64,000 nt of DNA from contig CAXBNN010000001.1 in NCBI GenBank assembly GCA_963977135.1, positions 643,788 to 707,787 of the forward strand, given 5' to 3'. This document shows positions 9,405-17,799 of the stretch, one piece after another. The DNA is from UBA2040 sp963977135. GTDB lineage: Bacteria; Bacteroidota; Bacteroidia; Flavobacteriales_D; Crocinitomicaceae. The position numbers and the translations under genes were made by a program. The notes under the pieces were generated by a model, which did not search any database, was not told the DNA's origin, and was given only the letters and a program-made list of their open reading frames with translations. Each line of letters opens with the position of its first letter. Positions within the stretch are counted from its first letter, which is position 1.

Positions 9405-9605
9405 ATGCAAGCAACAAAATTTCGTATGATTAACAATAATGTAAAAACAGCACAATACAGAATCGCTGAACATAGAACACAAGGCGTTCATTCTCAATTA
9501 AGCATTTTCGATGTGGCCAACTTGTTGGATCAAATCAAAAGAGCTGAAAGTTTGGGAGCACCCAGCAACAAACCATCGATATTTCAATCCATAGGATTCA
9601 ATTAA
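9405..9605 (+). CDS. Small protein of unknown function
   Basis: An isolated 66-aa reading frame between two terminators (ending at 9317 and starting at 9651), so it is its own transcription unit. The protein is soluble, weakly basic and predicted helical in the middle (SIFDVANLLDQIKRAESL), with no signal peptide, cysteine or membrane segment. I do not recognise a family. Its own terminator and the clean start argue that it is expressed. Confidence 0.6.
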   Translation: MQATKFRMINNNVKTAQYRIAEHRTQGVHSQLSIFDVANLLDQIKRAESLGAPSNKPSIFQSIGFN

Positions 9606-9650
9606 AATATTTAAGACTCATAGTTTTAGTTTTGTTAGGTAACCAATTGA

Positions 9651-9675
9651 AGGGAAGTGAGAGCTTCCCTTTTTG
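9651..9675 (+). terminator. Terminator of the 66-aa gene
   Basis: AGGGAAG (9651-9657) pairs with CTTCCCT (9664-9670) around a 6-nt loop, followed by a T run. On the opposite strand there is no T tract, so it serves the plus strand. Confidence 0.8.
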
Positions 9676-9692
9676 GATTTTATAACTTTCCT

Positions 9693-10994
9693 TTAAACTT
9701 TTGAAGTTCTTATTTTACCTCCATTGAGCTGACTTAACAAACTAAACAGTCCAAAGAAAGTACGATTAACATATAAAAAATGTTCAGAGCCTCTATTTCC
9801 GCTCATAGTACGTATTTCTTTGTTTTTACTCATTTTATCACCCATTTTTGCCAACTCGGTAAAAAAGTCCGAGTTAGAAAAATCGAATTCGTTAACATTA
9901 AAAGGAGCGCATAGCAAAGTCAGCATTTTTTTAAAGATAGATCGAACAATATTTTTTTGCTCTTCTGTATCCTCTTTCGAGAATATTTGTAATTCCCAGA
10001 GCAAATCTTCGAAACGCACGTCATTTTCAATGTTTTCTTGTTGCATTAAGTCATTAAAAGGCTTGTAAAAGTTGCTAGGAATTACTTTTGTGCATCCAAA
10101 ATCCAAAACTACCAGCTCGCCTTCCTTATTCACAAGAAAGTTACCAGGATGCGGATCGGCATGCATTATTCCCAATTGATGAAATTGAAACATGTAAAAA
10201 TCCCAAAGCGTTTGACTAATCTTATTGGCTGCTTCTTTGTCGGTATTTTGTTCGGTTAATTCGGAGAGGTGTTTTCCGTCCATCCATTCCATTGTTATTA
10301 TACGATCAGAGGAATATTCCGGAAACATTTTAGGAAAACGAAGGTTATGGATTTGAGTGCATTGCGACGCTATTTCTGTTGATTGTTCAACCTCCAATGT
10401 GTAATTCGTCTCTTCATAAAGTTTTGATTCTATTTCTTTGAAGTATCGTTCAACATCCTTGCTCTTCATATTAAACATACGTAGCGCAAATGGTTTTACC
10501 AATGCTAAGTCCGAAGAAATACTATCGGCAACACCTGGGTATTGTATCTTTACTGCAAAAAGTTGATCACCAATGCGAGCTCTATGCACTTGACCGATAC
10601 TTGCGGCAAATGAACTTTCTACGTCAAAATCATCAAAGATATCTTCTGGATATTTTCCCAAGGTTTTGAAAAATGTTTTTCTAACTAAAGGAGCTGATAA
10701 AGGAGGAACGGAGAACTGAGCCAATGAAAATTTATCGACGTAAGCTTTGGGTAAAATGGACTGATCCATGCTCATCATTTGCGCCATTTTCAGTGCACTT
10801 CCCTTTAGTTGAGATAAACCATCATAAATGTCAGTTGCGTTATTCTCGTCAAGGTTGGCTTTCGCCTTGTCTGCGTCGCCAGTCAACTTTTGACCGTAAT
10901 ATTTTAAATAATTGACTCCAACTTTAGCGCCAACTCCAACTATTTTTGAGGCTCGTTGGATTTTGGAGGTTGGTATTTTGTCTAATGATTTCAT
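9693..10994 (-). CDS. AarF/ABC1/UbiB-family atypical kinase
   Basis: A protein-kinase-like protein of the ABC1/AarF/UbiB family (about 433 aa). The ATG at 10994 starts with MKSLDKIP and follows the upstream stop by 4 nt; the earlier in-frame start would overlap that gene. Family marks: the KxGQ-like segment LKGSALKMAQMMSMD, the substitution-type glycine-poor loop SFAASIGQVHRA, the VAIK-like FAVKIQYPG lysine, the catalytic-loop HADPHPGNFLV, and the metal-binding LDFG. UbiB members assist quinone synthesis; here it is paired with a TetR regulator, so its substrate is open. Confidence 0.9.
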   Translation of the reverse strand: MKSLDKIPTSKIQRASKIVGVGAKVGVNYLKYYGQKLTGDADKAKANLDENNATDIYDGLSQLKGSALKMAQMMSMDQSILPKAYVDKFSLAQFSVPPLSAPLVRKTFFKTLGKYPEDIFDDFDVESSFAASIGQVHRARIGDQLFAVKIQYPGVADSISSDLALVKPFALRMFNMKSKDVERYFKEIESKLYEETNYTLEVEQSTEIASQCTQIHNLRFPKMFPEYSSDRIITMEWMDGKHLSELTEQNTDKEAANKISQTLWDFYMFQFHQLGIMHADPHPGNFLVNKEGELVVLDFGCTKVIPSNFYKPFNDLMQQENIENDVRFEDLLWELQIFSKEDTEEQKNIVRSIFKKMLTLLCAPFNVNEFDFSNSDFFTELAKMGDKMSKNKEIRTMSGNRGSEHFLYVNRTFFGLFSLLSQLNGGKIRTSKV

Positions 10995-10998
10995 AGGT

Positions 10999-11640
10999 TT
11001 ATTTCTTAACCGTTTCGTGATACACGAACTTTCCAAAATCCATAAGACTTTCAAATGGGTTTTTGTGAATTAAATCAAAGCTGGCTCGAAGGGATTTCTC
11101 AATGTAGACGTCGGTTTTTTCGAATCCTTTTGATTCGTCTTTCATCCAAAAATCAATTGTTTTTATCATTTGCAACCAGGCAATAGAGCGAATTCCTTTG
11201 TCTTTATAGGTTGACAAAGGTGTGTTTTGTAAAAACCCAACTTCAATGTCCAAGGAATCAATATATTCTTGGAAGTGTGTCTTAAGTTTATTTAGTAAGT
11301 TAGACATCTTCCAGTTTTTATCCTCTGAAGATAGGAGCAAAGTCACCAAAGTTCTATTGTTATTCAGCACTTCAAAAAAGGTATAGTAGTAGGCCAACAA
11401 TTTATTTTGTGAATCGGCTTCGGCATAATTTGAATCCTTTTCTAATAGTGCTTTGGTATTTTCAAAGAAAGATTCGAAAATAGTCGATTCTAATGATTTG
11501 AATGAAGCATAATGCTCGTAAAATTTACTTTCATCTATTTTCAATTCTTTACAAAATGCAAAAACTGTGACAGGTCGATGCCCAGTTTCACAAAGATTAT
11601 TGCAATAAGTGTCCAATATTTTTTTCTTAGATACAGCCAT
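10999..11640 (-). CDS. TetR-family transcriptional regulator
   Basis: A 213-aa regulator with an N-terminal TetR helix-turn-helix (VFAFCKELKIDESKFYEHYASF at about residues 25-46) and an all-helical ligand-binding C-terminus. It is immediately upstream of the AarF-like kinase gene with 4 nt between them, so the two are probably one operon and the regulator likely controls both. The inducer is unknown. Confidence 0.85.
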   Translation of the reverse strand: MAVSKKKILDTYCNNLCETGHRPVTVFAFCKELKIDESKFYEHYASFKSLESTIFESFFENTKALLEKDSNYAEADSQNKLLAYYYTFFEVLNNNRTLVTLLLSSEDKNWKMSNLLNKLKTHFQEYIDSLDIEVGFLQNTPLSTYKDKGIRSIAWLQMIKTIDFWMKDESKGFEKTDVYIEKSLRASFDLIHKNPFESLMDFGKFVYHETVKK

Positions 11641-11768
11641 GGTAAACTCTTTTTATTAATAACAAAAGTTTAGTGTATTTGTTGCTTAATAAATGCTAAT
11701 ATTTTACCAATTTTCGTAAGAAATCTGGATGATCAAAGAAGGAAAATAACATCAATATTTCGTCGCTT

Positions 11769-12158
11769 TCACTCAATTCTTTCCAAAAAGACCTTGTTTT
11801 CGGTGAAAAGACGGTCTTTTTTGAGCAGTAAAGTGTGATTTTCAGCTTTTAGCGTGTAATATTCACCGCTTTTAATTCTTAAGCTGCCATTTGGAATCAA
11901 CCAACTGTAAAGTGTTTGGTATTTCTTAAAATGTACCACAATTCCGGCTTTTCGCAATTCAATATTGCAATAGATACTATCTTGCTGATTGGAGAAAAAA
12001 GGCTCAAAATGCTCACTTGCAGAATGAATGCGCATGCGTTTCGAGCCAACTCCGCGCATTTTTAATCTTTCGATAAAACCATAAGGTTCTCCAACTTTTT
12101 CGGACATTTTCCGCTTTACCTCTGGGGTTTGAATCGTTGAGTCAATAATCATGTTCAT
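11769..12158 (-). CDS. Hypothetical protein
   Basis: A 129-aa cytosolic protein with no signal peptide. The C-terminal two thirds alternate short strands (IYCNIELRKAGIVVHF, LYSWLIPNGSLRI, YYTLKAENHTLLLKK), which suggests a small beta-barrel or PH-like fold. I do not recognise the family. A later start at the Met of MSEKVGEP is possible. It sits alone between the TetR gene and mnmA. Confidence 0.65.
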   Translation of the reverse strand: MNMIIDSTIQTPEVKRKMSEKVGEPYGFIERLKMRGVGSKRMRIHSASEHFEPFFSNQQDSIYCNIELRKAGIVVHFKKYQTLYSWLIPNGSLRIKSGEYYTLKAENHTLLLKKDRLFTENKVFLERIE

Positions 12159-12215
12159 AGAATTCTTCTAATGAAACAAATTACCTCCCCAAAAAGTTGA
12201 GAAATTGCTGAAGAA

Positions 12216-13400
12216 TTAATGCTGGATAACGCCGCTGCCAATCAACTTGTCACCGTCATACCAAGCGGCAAACTGACCAGCGGTTATTCCTCTTTGTTTT
12301 TCGTTAAAAAGTATATAAACTCCGTCGGCTTTTCTTATCAAGGTTCCTTTTTGTACAGCTTGTCGGTAACGAATCCGTATGTCGTATACACGCGTTTCAC
12401 CAATTTTTAAACTCTTATTCGGTTCCACGTAATGAATATCGTCTTCCTTGATGAACAAAGCCCAACGATTCAATCCGGGATGATCATCAGTTTGACCAGA
12501 GAAAACATTATTTGTAGTTGTATTTGTGCTTATCACGAAAGAAGGCTCAGGACGACCGCCTATAGATAAGCCCTTTCGCTGACCAATTGTGTAGTAATGC
12601 GCGCCTTGATGTTCAGCGACAACTTTGCCATCTTCAAATTCAAAGTAAAATGGTTTCGCCAACACTTCTACATTTTCTATCGTTGGGGCTACAGAGTTAT
12701 AATCTTTAAACATTTCCAATTCAGGAGAAACCTCTATAACTGGTCCTTTTTTGACAGACAATTGCTGCTGTAAAAAGTCAGGAAGTTTTATTTTACCAAC
12801 AAAACAAAGACCTTGTGAGTCTTTTTTGTCTGCAGTTAATAATCCTGCTTTTGAGGCTAATTCACGAACTTCAGATTTTTGTAATTCGCCAATAGGGAAG
12901 AGGGCTTTAGAAAGTTGTTCTTGAGACAATTGACACAAGAAATAACTTTGATCTTTACCATTGTCACGACCTTTTCCTAAACTAAAAGTTCCGTCTTCAT
13001 TATCAATTTTTCTGCAATAGTGACCAGTGGCAACGTAATCTGCACCTAAATCTAAAGCTGCTTTAAGGAAAACATCGAATTTTATTTCTCTGTTGCACAG
13101 TACATCAGGATTTGGCGTTCTTCCCGCTTCATATTCTGCGAACATGTAATCAACTATTTTATCCTTGTACTCAGCGCTTAAATCAATAACCTGATAGGGA
13201 ATTTCCAATTGATTGGCAATGAGCAGAGCGTCGTTGGAATCGTCTATCCAGGGACAATCATCTGAAATTGTAACTGACTCATCGTGCCAGTTTCGCATAA
13301 ACATCCCAATAACCTCGTAGCCCTGTTCTTTCAACAACAAAGCCGCGACGCTGGAATCTACACCACCCGAAAGACCAACAACAACGCGTTTTCCATTCAT
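12216..13400 (-). CDS. mnmA: tRNA 2-thiouridine(34) synthase
   Basis: MnmA puts sulfur on U34 of Lys, Glu and Gln tRNAs. The N-terminal PP-loop GLSGGVDSS (residues 9-17) binds ATP. The catalytic cysteine pair is in DVLCNREIKF and the DSQGLCFVG segment, and the later GLSIGG region belongs to the tRNA-binding domains. Length 394 aa is normal. A TAATTTTG -7 box ends only 4 nt before the ATG, predicting a leaderless or nearly leaderless mRNA. Confidence 0.96.
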   Translation of the reverse strand: MNGKRVVVGLSGGVDSSVAALLLKEQGYEVIGMFMRNWHDESVTISDDCPWIDDSNDALLIANQLEIPYQVIDLSAEYKDKIVDYMFAEYEAGRTPNPDVLCNREIKFDVFLKAALDLGADYVATGHYCRKIDNEDGTFSLGKGRDNGKDQSYFLCQLSQEQLSKALFPIGELQKSEVRELASKAGLLTADKKDSQGLCFVGKIKLPDFLQQQLSVKKGPVIEVSPELEMFKDYNSVAPTIENVEVLAKPFYFEFEDGKVVAEHQGAHYYTIGQRKGLSIGGRPEPSFVISTNTTTNNVFSGQTDDHPGLNRWALFIKEDDIHYVEPNKSLKIGETRVYDIRIRYRQAVQKGTLIRKADGVYILFNEKQRGITAGQFAAWYDGDKLIGSGVIQH

Positions 13401-13404
13401 GGTG

Positions 13405-13412
13405 CAAAATTA
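13405..13412 (-). promoter_or_regulatory. -7 element abutting the mnmA start
   Basis: TAATTTTG on the minus strand, with only 4 nt to the ATG at 13400. No clear -33 TTG is seen at 19-22 bp. Predicted transcript start is at or next to the start codon. Confidence 0.5.
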
Positions 13413-13520
13413 CGGAAATTCTATTCGATTTTTTGATTGAGTTTTTTCACATTATGGCATATTTTGTGTTTATTGCAGAATATTATAGCTTGTTAACAAT
13501 TGTCGATGTTTGGCAAATTG

Positions 13521-13528
13521 TATATTTG
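13521..13528 (+). promoter_or_regulatory. -7 element abutting the 13534 start
   Basis: TATATTTG with 5 nt to the ATG at 13534; a TTG at 13500-13502 lies 18 bp upstream. The upstream in-frame TTG at 13510 would place the start before this box, so the ATG is preferred. Confidence 0.5.
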
Positions 13529-13533
13529 TGTCA

Positions 13534-14241
13534 ATGAGAAACGTTTTATTAATCCTACTTATGACTTCTTTCACCGGGGTGTTTTTTTCGCAAGAATGCG
13601 AGAAAGTGCTTCTATCTGGGAAAGTGGTGGATACGCTACGGCCGCAGAATTTCTATAATTTAATGGTTGTCAACCGAACGACAGGAAAAGGTCATTTTGG
13701 GATGCCTAACGGAGGTTACAATCAATATGTTAATGATGGCGATTCGATTACTTTCTCAATAAAAGGCTATAAAAATATAGAGTACAAGGTTAAGGCAGAT
13801 GGAAATTGTCAGGCAAAAAACATTTGGTACATAGAAATGAAGCCTCAAGAAATAGAGGAAGTTGTTGTCTATCCATTAAAGTCTTTGCAGGAAATACAGG
13901 AAGAAAGAGCTGGATTAGCCATGCGCGAAACGAGACAAGTTACTGGAATTGAGGTTTTGCAGAGTCCAATCACAGCGCTTTACCAAGCTTTCTCCCAAAA
14001 AGAAAAGAACAAGCGATTAATTGCTTCATATGAATATGCTGATAAGCAAAAATCTATTTTACAAGAGTTGCTTCGCCTATATGTTGCATACGATATTTTC
14101 TATCTGAGCGAAACGGAATTTGACGCATTCATCTCTTTCTTAAATATTAACGAAGATTTCCTAAAAACAGCAACAGAAATGGAATTGGTTACGTTTGTGA
14201 AGGATAAGTTTTATCATTTTCAACTACTGAACAAAAGATAG
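13534..14241 (+). CDS. Secreted carboxypeptidase-regulatory-like domain protein
   Basis: A 235-aa exported protein. The signal peptide (MRNVLLILLMTSFTGVFFS) is followed by a beta-sandwich like the CarboxypepD_reg domains of Bacteroidota (VLLSGKVVDTLRPQNFYNLMVVN... and KPQEIEEVVVYP). The C-terminal 100 residues are helical and charged. Homologues are common and uncharacterised in Flavobacteriia. The start at 13534 is chosen over an upstream TTG because of the signal peptide and the promoter box. Confidence 0.8.
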   Translation: MRNVLLILLMTSFTGVFFSQECEKVLLSGKVVDTLRPQNFYNLMVVNRTTGKGHFGMPNGGYNQYVNDGDSITFSIKGYKNIEYKVKADGNCQAKNIWYIEMKPQEIEEVVVYPLKSLQEIQEERAGLAMRETRQVTGIEVLQSPITALYQAFSQKEKNKRLIASYEYADKQKSILQELLRLYVAYDIFYLSETEFDAFISFLNINEDFLKTATEMELVTFVKDKFYHFQLLNKR

Positions 14242-14399
14242 ATTTTCTTAAATAATGTTTTCCTGATAATTCAATAAACTTGAGCGAATTTCTAGATTAA
14301 AAAATGTAGAGTGCTGAGATAATTCAATCTTTTATCTAAACCGAAAACTTTGATTGATACGGTTTTTAATTCATTTTAAATATATTAAATTATTTAGCA

Positions 14400-14407
14400 T
14401 ATATTTG
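14400..14407 (+). promoter_or_regulatory. -7 element of the lysyl-oxidase-like gene
   Basis: TATATTTG with an AT-rich -33 region (TTTA at 14375-14378), giving a leader of about 18 nt to the ATG at 14429. Confidence 0.45.
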
Positions 14408-14428
14408 GTTATATAATATTGCCAGATT

Positions 14429-16522
14429 ATGAAATATTTTTTAGTCCTTTTTACATTCGCGTTCCATCATTTTTCTTTTAGTCAATGCACAACAACAAAT
14501 GCAACAAGTTGTGTCTGTGAGAATGGAACGTCTACCTGTTGGTTGCTTCCTGATATTACAGCATCGTGGAAAGGTATTTCTAATAACGGTTATATTGAAT
14601 ATCCTCAGAACGGAGCAGGAATAAATTATCCTGGACAAGGTCCTGACGATGGTCGAATACGAGTTTCAGGTTCGACACCAAATATTGGTCATGGTTCTTT
14701 TACGGTTAGAGGAGTTAACGAGAACGGTCTTCGTACATTTTTATGTGGAAATGATACAGTTTTTAACGCACCTTCAAGCGGCCAATTTACATGTCCAAAT
14801 GGTTATGCTAATCCAAAACAGCTAATTACTCAGAGGGTTTATAAAAAGAACAGTGATACAATGAGTTATTTTGATCGTTGGGCTGGCAGTGTTACGTATC
14901 ATCCAGCACATGGTCACAATCACGTTGACGATTGGGCCGTTATGACATTACGTATTCAAACAGCTGATCCCAATCCTTTAAATTGGCCAATAGTTGGGAC
15001 AGGCGCGAAAATAGGGTTTTGTTTAATGGATTATGGACAATGTGGCAACACAGGTTCAACATACGATGGTCATTGTAGAGATGATAATACCGTTTATTTA
15101 GGAGGAAACACGTTACACAATAGTAATTTTCCAAATTTCAATTTAGGTGGAGGAAATTACAACTGCTCAACTACGGAACAAGGCATTTCTTCTGGATGGA
15201 CAGATGTATATGGCAAACACTTGGACGGAATGTGGATAAATGTTCCACCAAACACGTGCAATGGAAACTATTATATTGTTCTTGAAATAGATAAGAACAA
15301 CTTGTTTCTGGAAGAGCGAGAAGACAATAACTATACTGCGGTTCCAGTAACTTTATCACTTCAACATTCTACTGGGAGTCTTCAAATACCGACAATTTCG
15401 TCGGATAATTCGACGAATTTATGTACAGGTCAATCATTGAATTTGATGGCTACTGCAGGAAGTTCATTTTTATGGTCGAACGGAGATACAACCCAAACAA
15501 TTAATGTAACATCTCCAGGTTCATATACTTGCACGGTAACCAATTATTGTGGGACTAGCACATCCAGTCCTTTTATTGTTTATTCAGCGGCACCTATTGC
15601 TCCAGTCGGCCAAGGAGATACTGTTTGTGTTTCAGGCTCTATGATTTTAACCGCTTCGGGTACAGGAAATTTATCATGGTATGATTCGAATGGTCTTTAT
15701 GTAGGAACTGGAAATACATATACTACCCCAATATTAACCCAAACCACTGAATATTTTGCCCAAAATACAGATGTTTACTCAGACACTTTGTTTCAAGAAC
15801 CCCATTCTAATGGAATTGGTGGAGGTGGATGGTTGAGCAGTGAGCAGTATGAAATCTTCAGCACCTCAACAAGCGTAACACTTAAATCTGTAAAAGTATA
15901 TGCTCAAAATGCAGGAAATATAACAATTGAACTTCAAGATGAATCAGGTACACTTTTAGAATCAAATACGACCGCAGTTCCAGCTGGTGAGAGTCGAGTT
16001 CAGCTTAATTTTTCCGTTCCTTATGGTGATAGTATGAGATTGGTCGGCAAGAACTTAGGTGTTAATTTATATAGAAATAATAACAGTGCAACCTATCCAT
16101 ACAATCCAAATGATAAATTAACGATTATTGGAGCATCAGCCGGCGCATCATATTTCTATTATTTTTACGATTGGGAAGTTGTTTCGGCAAACAGCACATG
16201 TTCAAGTGCTATGACATCTGTTTTTGCTGTGGTGTCTTCATGCTTAAATATTGCTGAAAACGTACTTTTTAAAAAATCTATAAAATTGTTTCCAAATCCA
16301 AACAATGGATCTTTTGATCTTGAATTTGAAACAATAGATGAGGGAAATTTATCTATTAATATGTCAAATTTGCTAGGCCAAATAGTTTTTGAAGATCAGG
16401 TACATCATTCGGTGGGGAAAAATACTATTTCCATAAATCAGAATAAATTGGCAAAAGGAGTGTACTTGATGAATATGGTCTATGAAGGTAAAAATTATAT
16501 ATCTCGAATGATTGTGGAATAA
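14429..16522 (+). CDS. Secreted lysyl-oxidase-like protein with T9SS sorting domain
   Basis: A 697-aa exported protein. After a signal peptide (about 1-18), residues 40-310 match lysyl oxidase by eye: the copper site HxHxH (His161, His163, His165), the Lys194 of AKIGFCLMD and Tyr261 of TDVYGKHLDGMW, which correspond to the Lys and Tyr that form the LTQ cofactor in human LOX, and the ending GNYYIVLEIDKN..FLE..EDNN. Ig-like segments follow (SGDT-type LWSNGDTTQTI; APVGQGDTVCVSG), and the last 85 residues are a T9SS type A sorting domain (LFPNPNNGSF... KGVYLM). Lysyl oxidases make aldehydes from lysine side chains. The physiological target here is unknown. The propeller gene follows at once. Confidence 0.8.
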   Translation: MKYFLVLFTFAFHHFSFSQCTTTNATSCVCENGTSTCWLLPDITASWKGISNNGYIEYPQNGAGINYPGQGPDDGRIRVSGSTPNIGHGSFTVRGVNENGLRTFLCGNDTVFNAPSSGQFTCPNGYANPKQLITQRVYKKNSDTMSYFDRWAGSVTYHPAHGHNHVDDWAVMTLRIQTADPNPLNWPIVGTGAKIGFCLMDYGQCGNTGSTYDGHCRDDNTVYLGGNTLHNSNFPNFNLGGGNYNCSTTEQGISSGWTDVYGKHLDGMWINVPPNTCNGNYYIVLEIDKNNLFLEEREDNNYTAVPVTLSLQHSTGSLQIPTISSDNSTNLCTGQSLNLMATAGSSFLWSNGDTTQTINVTSPGSYTCTVTNYCGTSTSSPFIVYSAAPIAPVGQGDTVCVSGSMILTASGTGNLSWYDSNGLYVGTGNTYTTPILTQTTEYFAQNTDVYSDTLFQEPHSNGIGGGGWLSSEQYEIFSTSTSVTLKSVKVYAQNAGNITIELQDESGTLLESNTTAVPAGESRVQLNFSVPYGDSMRLVGKNLGVNLYRNNNSATYPYNPNDKLTIIGASAGASYFYYFYDWEVVSANSTCSSAMTSVFAVVSSCLNIAENVLFKKSIKLFPNPNNGSFDLEFETIDEGNLSINMSNLLGQIVFEDQVHHSVGKNTISINQNKLAKGVYLMNMVYEGKNYISRMIVE

Positions 16523-16523
16523 A

Positions 16524-17783
16524 GTGAAAAAGTTGAGTAAGATATTCTTGTTGATACTGGCTTTAAGCTTTGCTTTCAAAAACGTTCTGATGGGTCAGTC
16601 GGTAGTTTCTCAGGAAATGACTGTGTACAACGAGAATAATTCTCCTCTGTCAAATAATTCAATTCGGGCTTTATTAACCGATCAAACAAACAATTTGTGG
16701 ATTGCTACAGATTTAGGTTTATGCAAGTTGAACGGAACGAATTGGGAGGTTTTTAATTCATCAAATTCAGGCTTAACTGATAATTATATTCAATCGCTCG
16801 CAATTGATCAAAGCAATGCCTTGTGGGTTGGAACAGTAAATGGAGGGCTTTTTCATTTTGACGGACTAAATTGGACGAATTATAACTCACTTAATTCTCC
16901 TTTAACGACAGATTTTGTGAGATCCATCGCTGTAGATTTGAATGGTGACGTCTGGATAGGAACTGTGGAAGGATTATTAAAGTTTGACGGCATCAATTGG
17001 ACAGTTTGGACTATTGCAAATTCAGGTATTTTTTCACAAAACATTTCTACCATTGCCGTAGGTGCTAATAATGAAAAATACTGTGGAACAATCAATGGCG
17101 GAGTAATATATGTTTCTCCAGCTGAGCAAATTCAAAATTATACGATTCAAAATTCTGGAATTCCAGATAATTCAACAGTAGTTATTCAAGTTGATGGAAA
17201 TGGTCAACCATGGTTTGCAACCCCTGCGGCTGGATTATTTACAGATATAGGTTCATTGTCTTGGCAATCTACTAATACTCAAAATTCACCATTGCCCACC
17301 AATTCATTGACCGCCTTTCACATTGACAAAACTCAAAATTTTCTTTTGGGATCAGATCAATTTGGAATTATTATTCGCAGTTCAAATAATGCCTATCGAT
17401 CTTATTCAATGTCAAATTCCTCTTTACCGGAAAATCACGTTATTTCAGCTACAAGTGATTCATTAGGCAATATTTGGATTGGCCTTAGTAGCGGTGGTTT
17501 AGTCCGTTTAAAAGAACAGTATTTATCAGTCGATAAAAATATATTTACTGATTTTAATGTTTACCCAAATCCAGTTTTAAGCGGCCAACATCTCTTTTTA
17601 TCCAAATCAATAGATGAGTGCGAGATAGAAATAATTTCTGCAGATGGAAAAATGGTTTTTAATGAAAAATCTAAAGATTCAAAGGCATATATTTTATTGC
17701 CCGCGTTGCAAACAGGAACATACTTCTTGAAAATAATATCAAACCGATCTGTTTTTATCGAAACAATAGTAATTAGATCGTAA
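16524..17783 (+). CDS. Two-component-propeller-repeat secreted protein with T9SS domain
   Basis: An exported beta-propeller protein of about 419 aa. I prefer the GTG at 16524, one base after the previous stop, because it opens a clean signal peptide (KKLSKIFLLILALSFAF); a TTG at 16512 inside the upstream gene is the alternative. At least five Reg_prop-type repeats are visible (LWIATDLGLCKLNG, LWVGTVNGGLFHFDG, VWIGTVEGLLKFDG, IWIGLSSGGLVRL and a weaker one). The C-terminus is a T9SS sorting domain (VYPNPVLSGQ... TGTYFLKI). Unlike hybrid sensors that carry such propellers, it has no kinase part. Tight linkage to the lysyl-oxidase-like gene suggests joint expression. Confidence 0.82.
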   Translation: MKKLSKIFLLILALSFAFKNVLMGQSVVSQEMTVYNENNSPLSNNSIRALLTDQTNNLWIATDLGLCKLNGTNWEVFNSSNSGLTDNYIQSLAIDQSNALWVGTVNGGLFHFDGLNWTNYNSLNSPLTTDFVRSIAVDLNGDVWIGTVEGLLKFDGINWTVWTIANSGIFSQNISTIAVGANNEKYCGTINGGVIYVSPAEQIQNYTIQNSGIPDNSTVVIQVDGNGQPWFATPAAGLFTDIGSLSWQSTNTQNSPLPTNSLTAFHIDKTQNFLLGSDQFGIIIRSSNNAYRSYSMSNSSLPENHVISATSDSLGNIWIGLSSGGLVRLKEQYLSVDKNIFTDFNVYPNPVLSGQHLFLSKSIDECEIEIISADGKMVFNEKSKDSKAYILLPALQTGTYFLKIISNRSVFIETIVIRS

Positions 17784-17799
17784 TACCTTGATTTAAATC

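Noticed and set aside
11641..11768. A possible regulatory RNA between the TetR gene and the 129-aa gene
   Set aside because: The gap is 128 nt, AT-rich, with no stable hairpin, promoter box or reading frame I could defend.
13510..13533. Upstream TTG start for the 13534 gene
   Set aside because: It would put coding sequence across the -7 promoter box and add eight residues before a good signal peptide.
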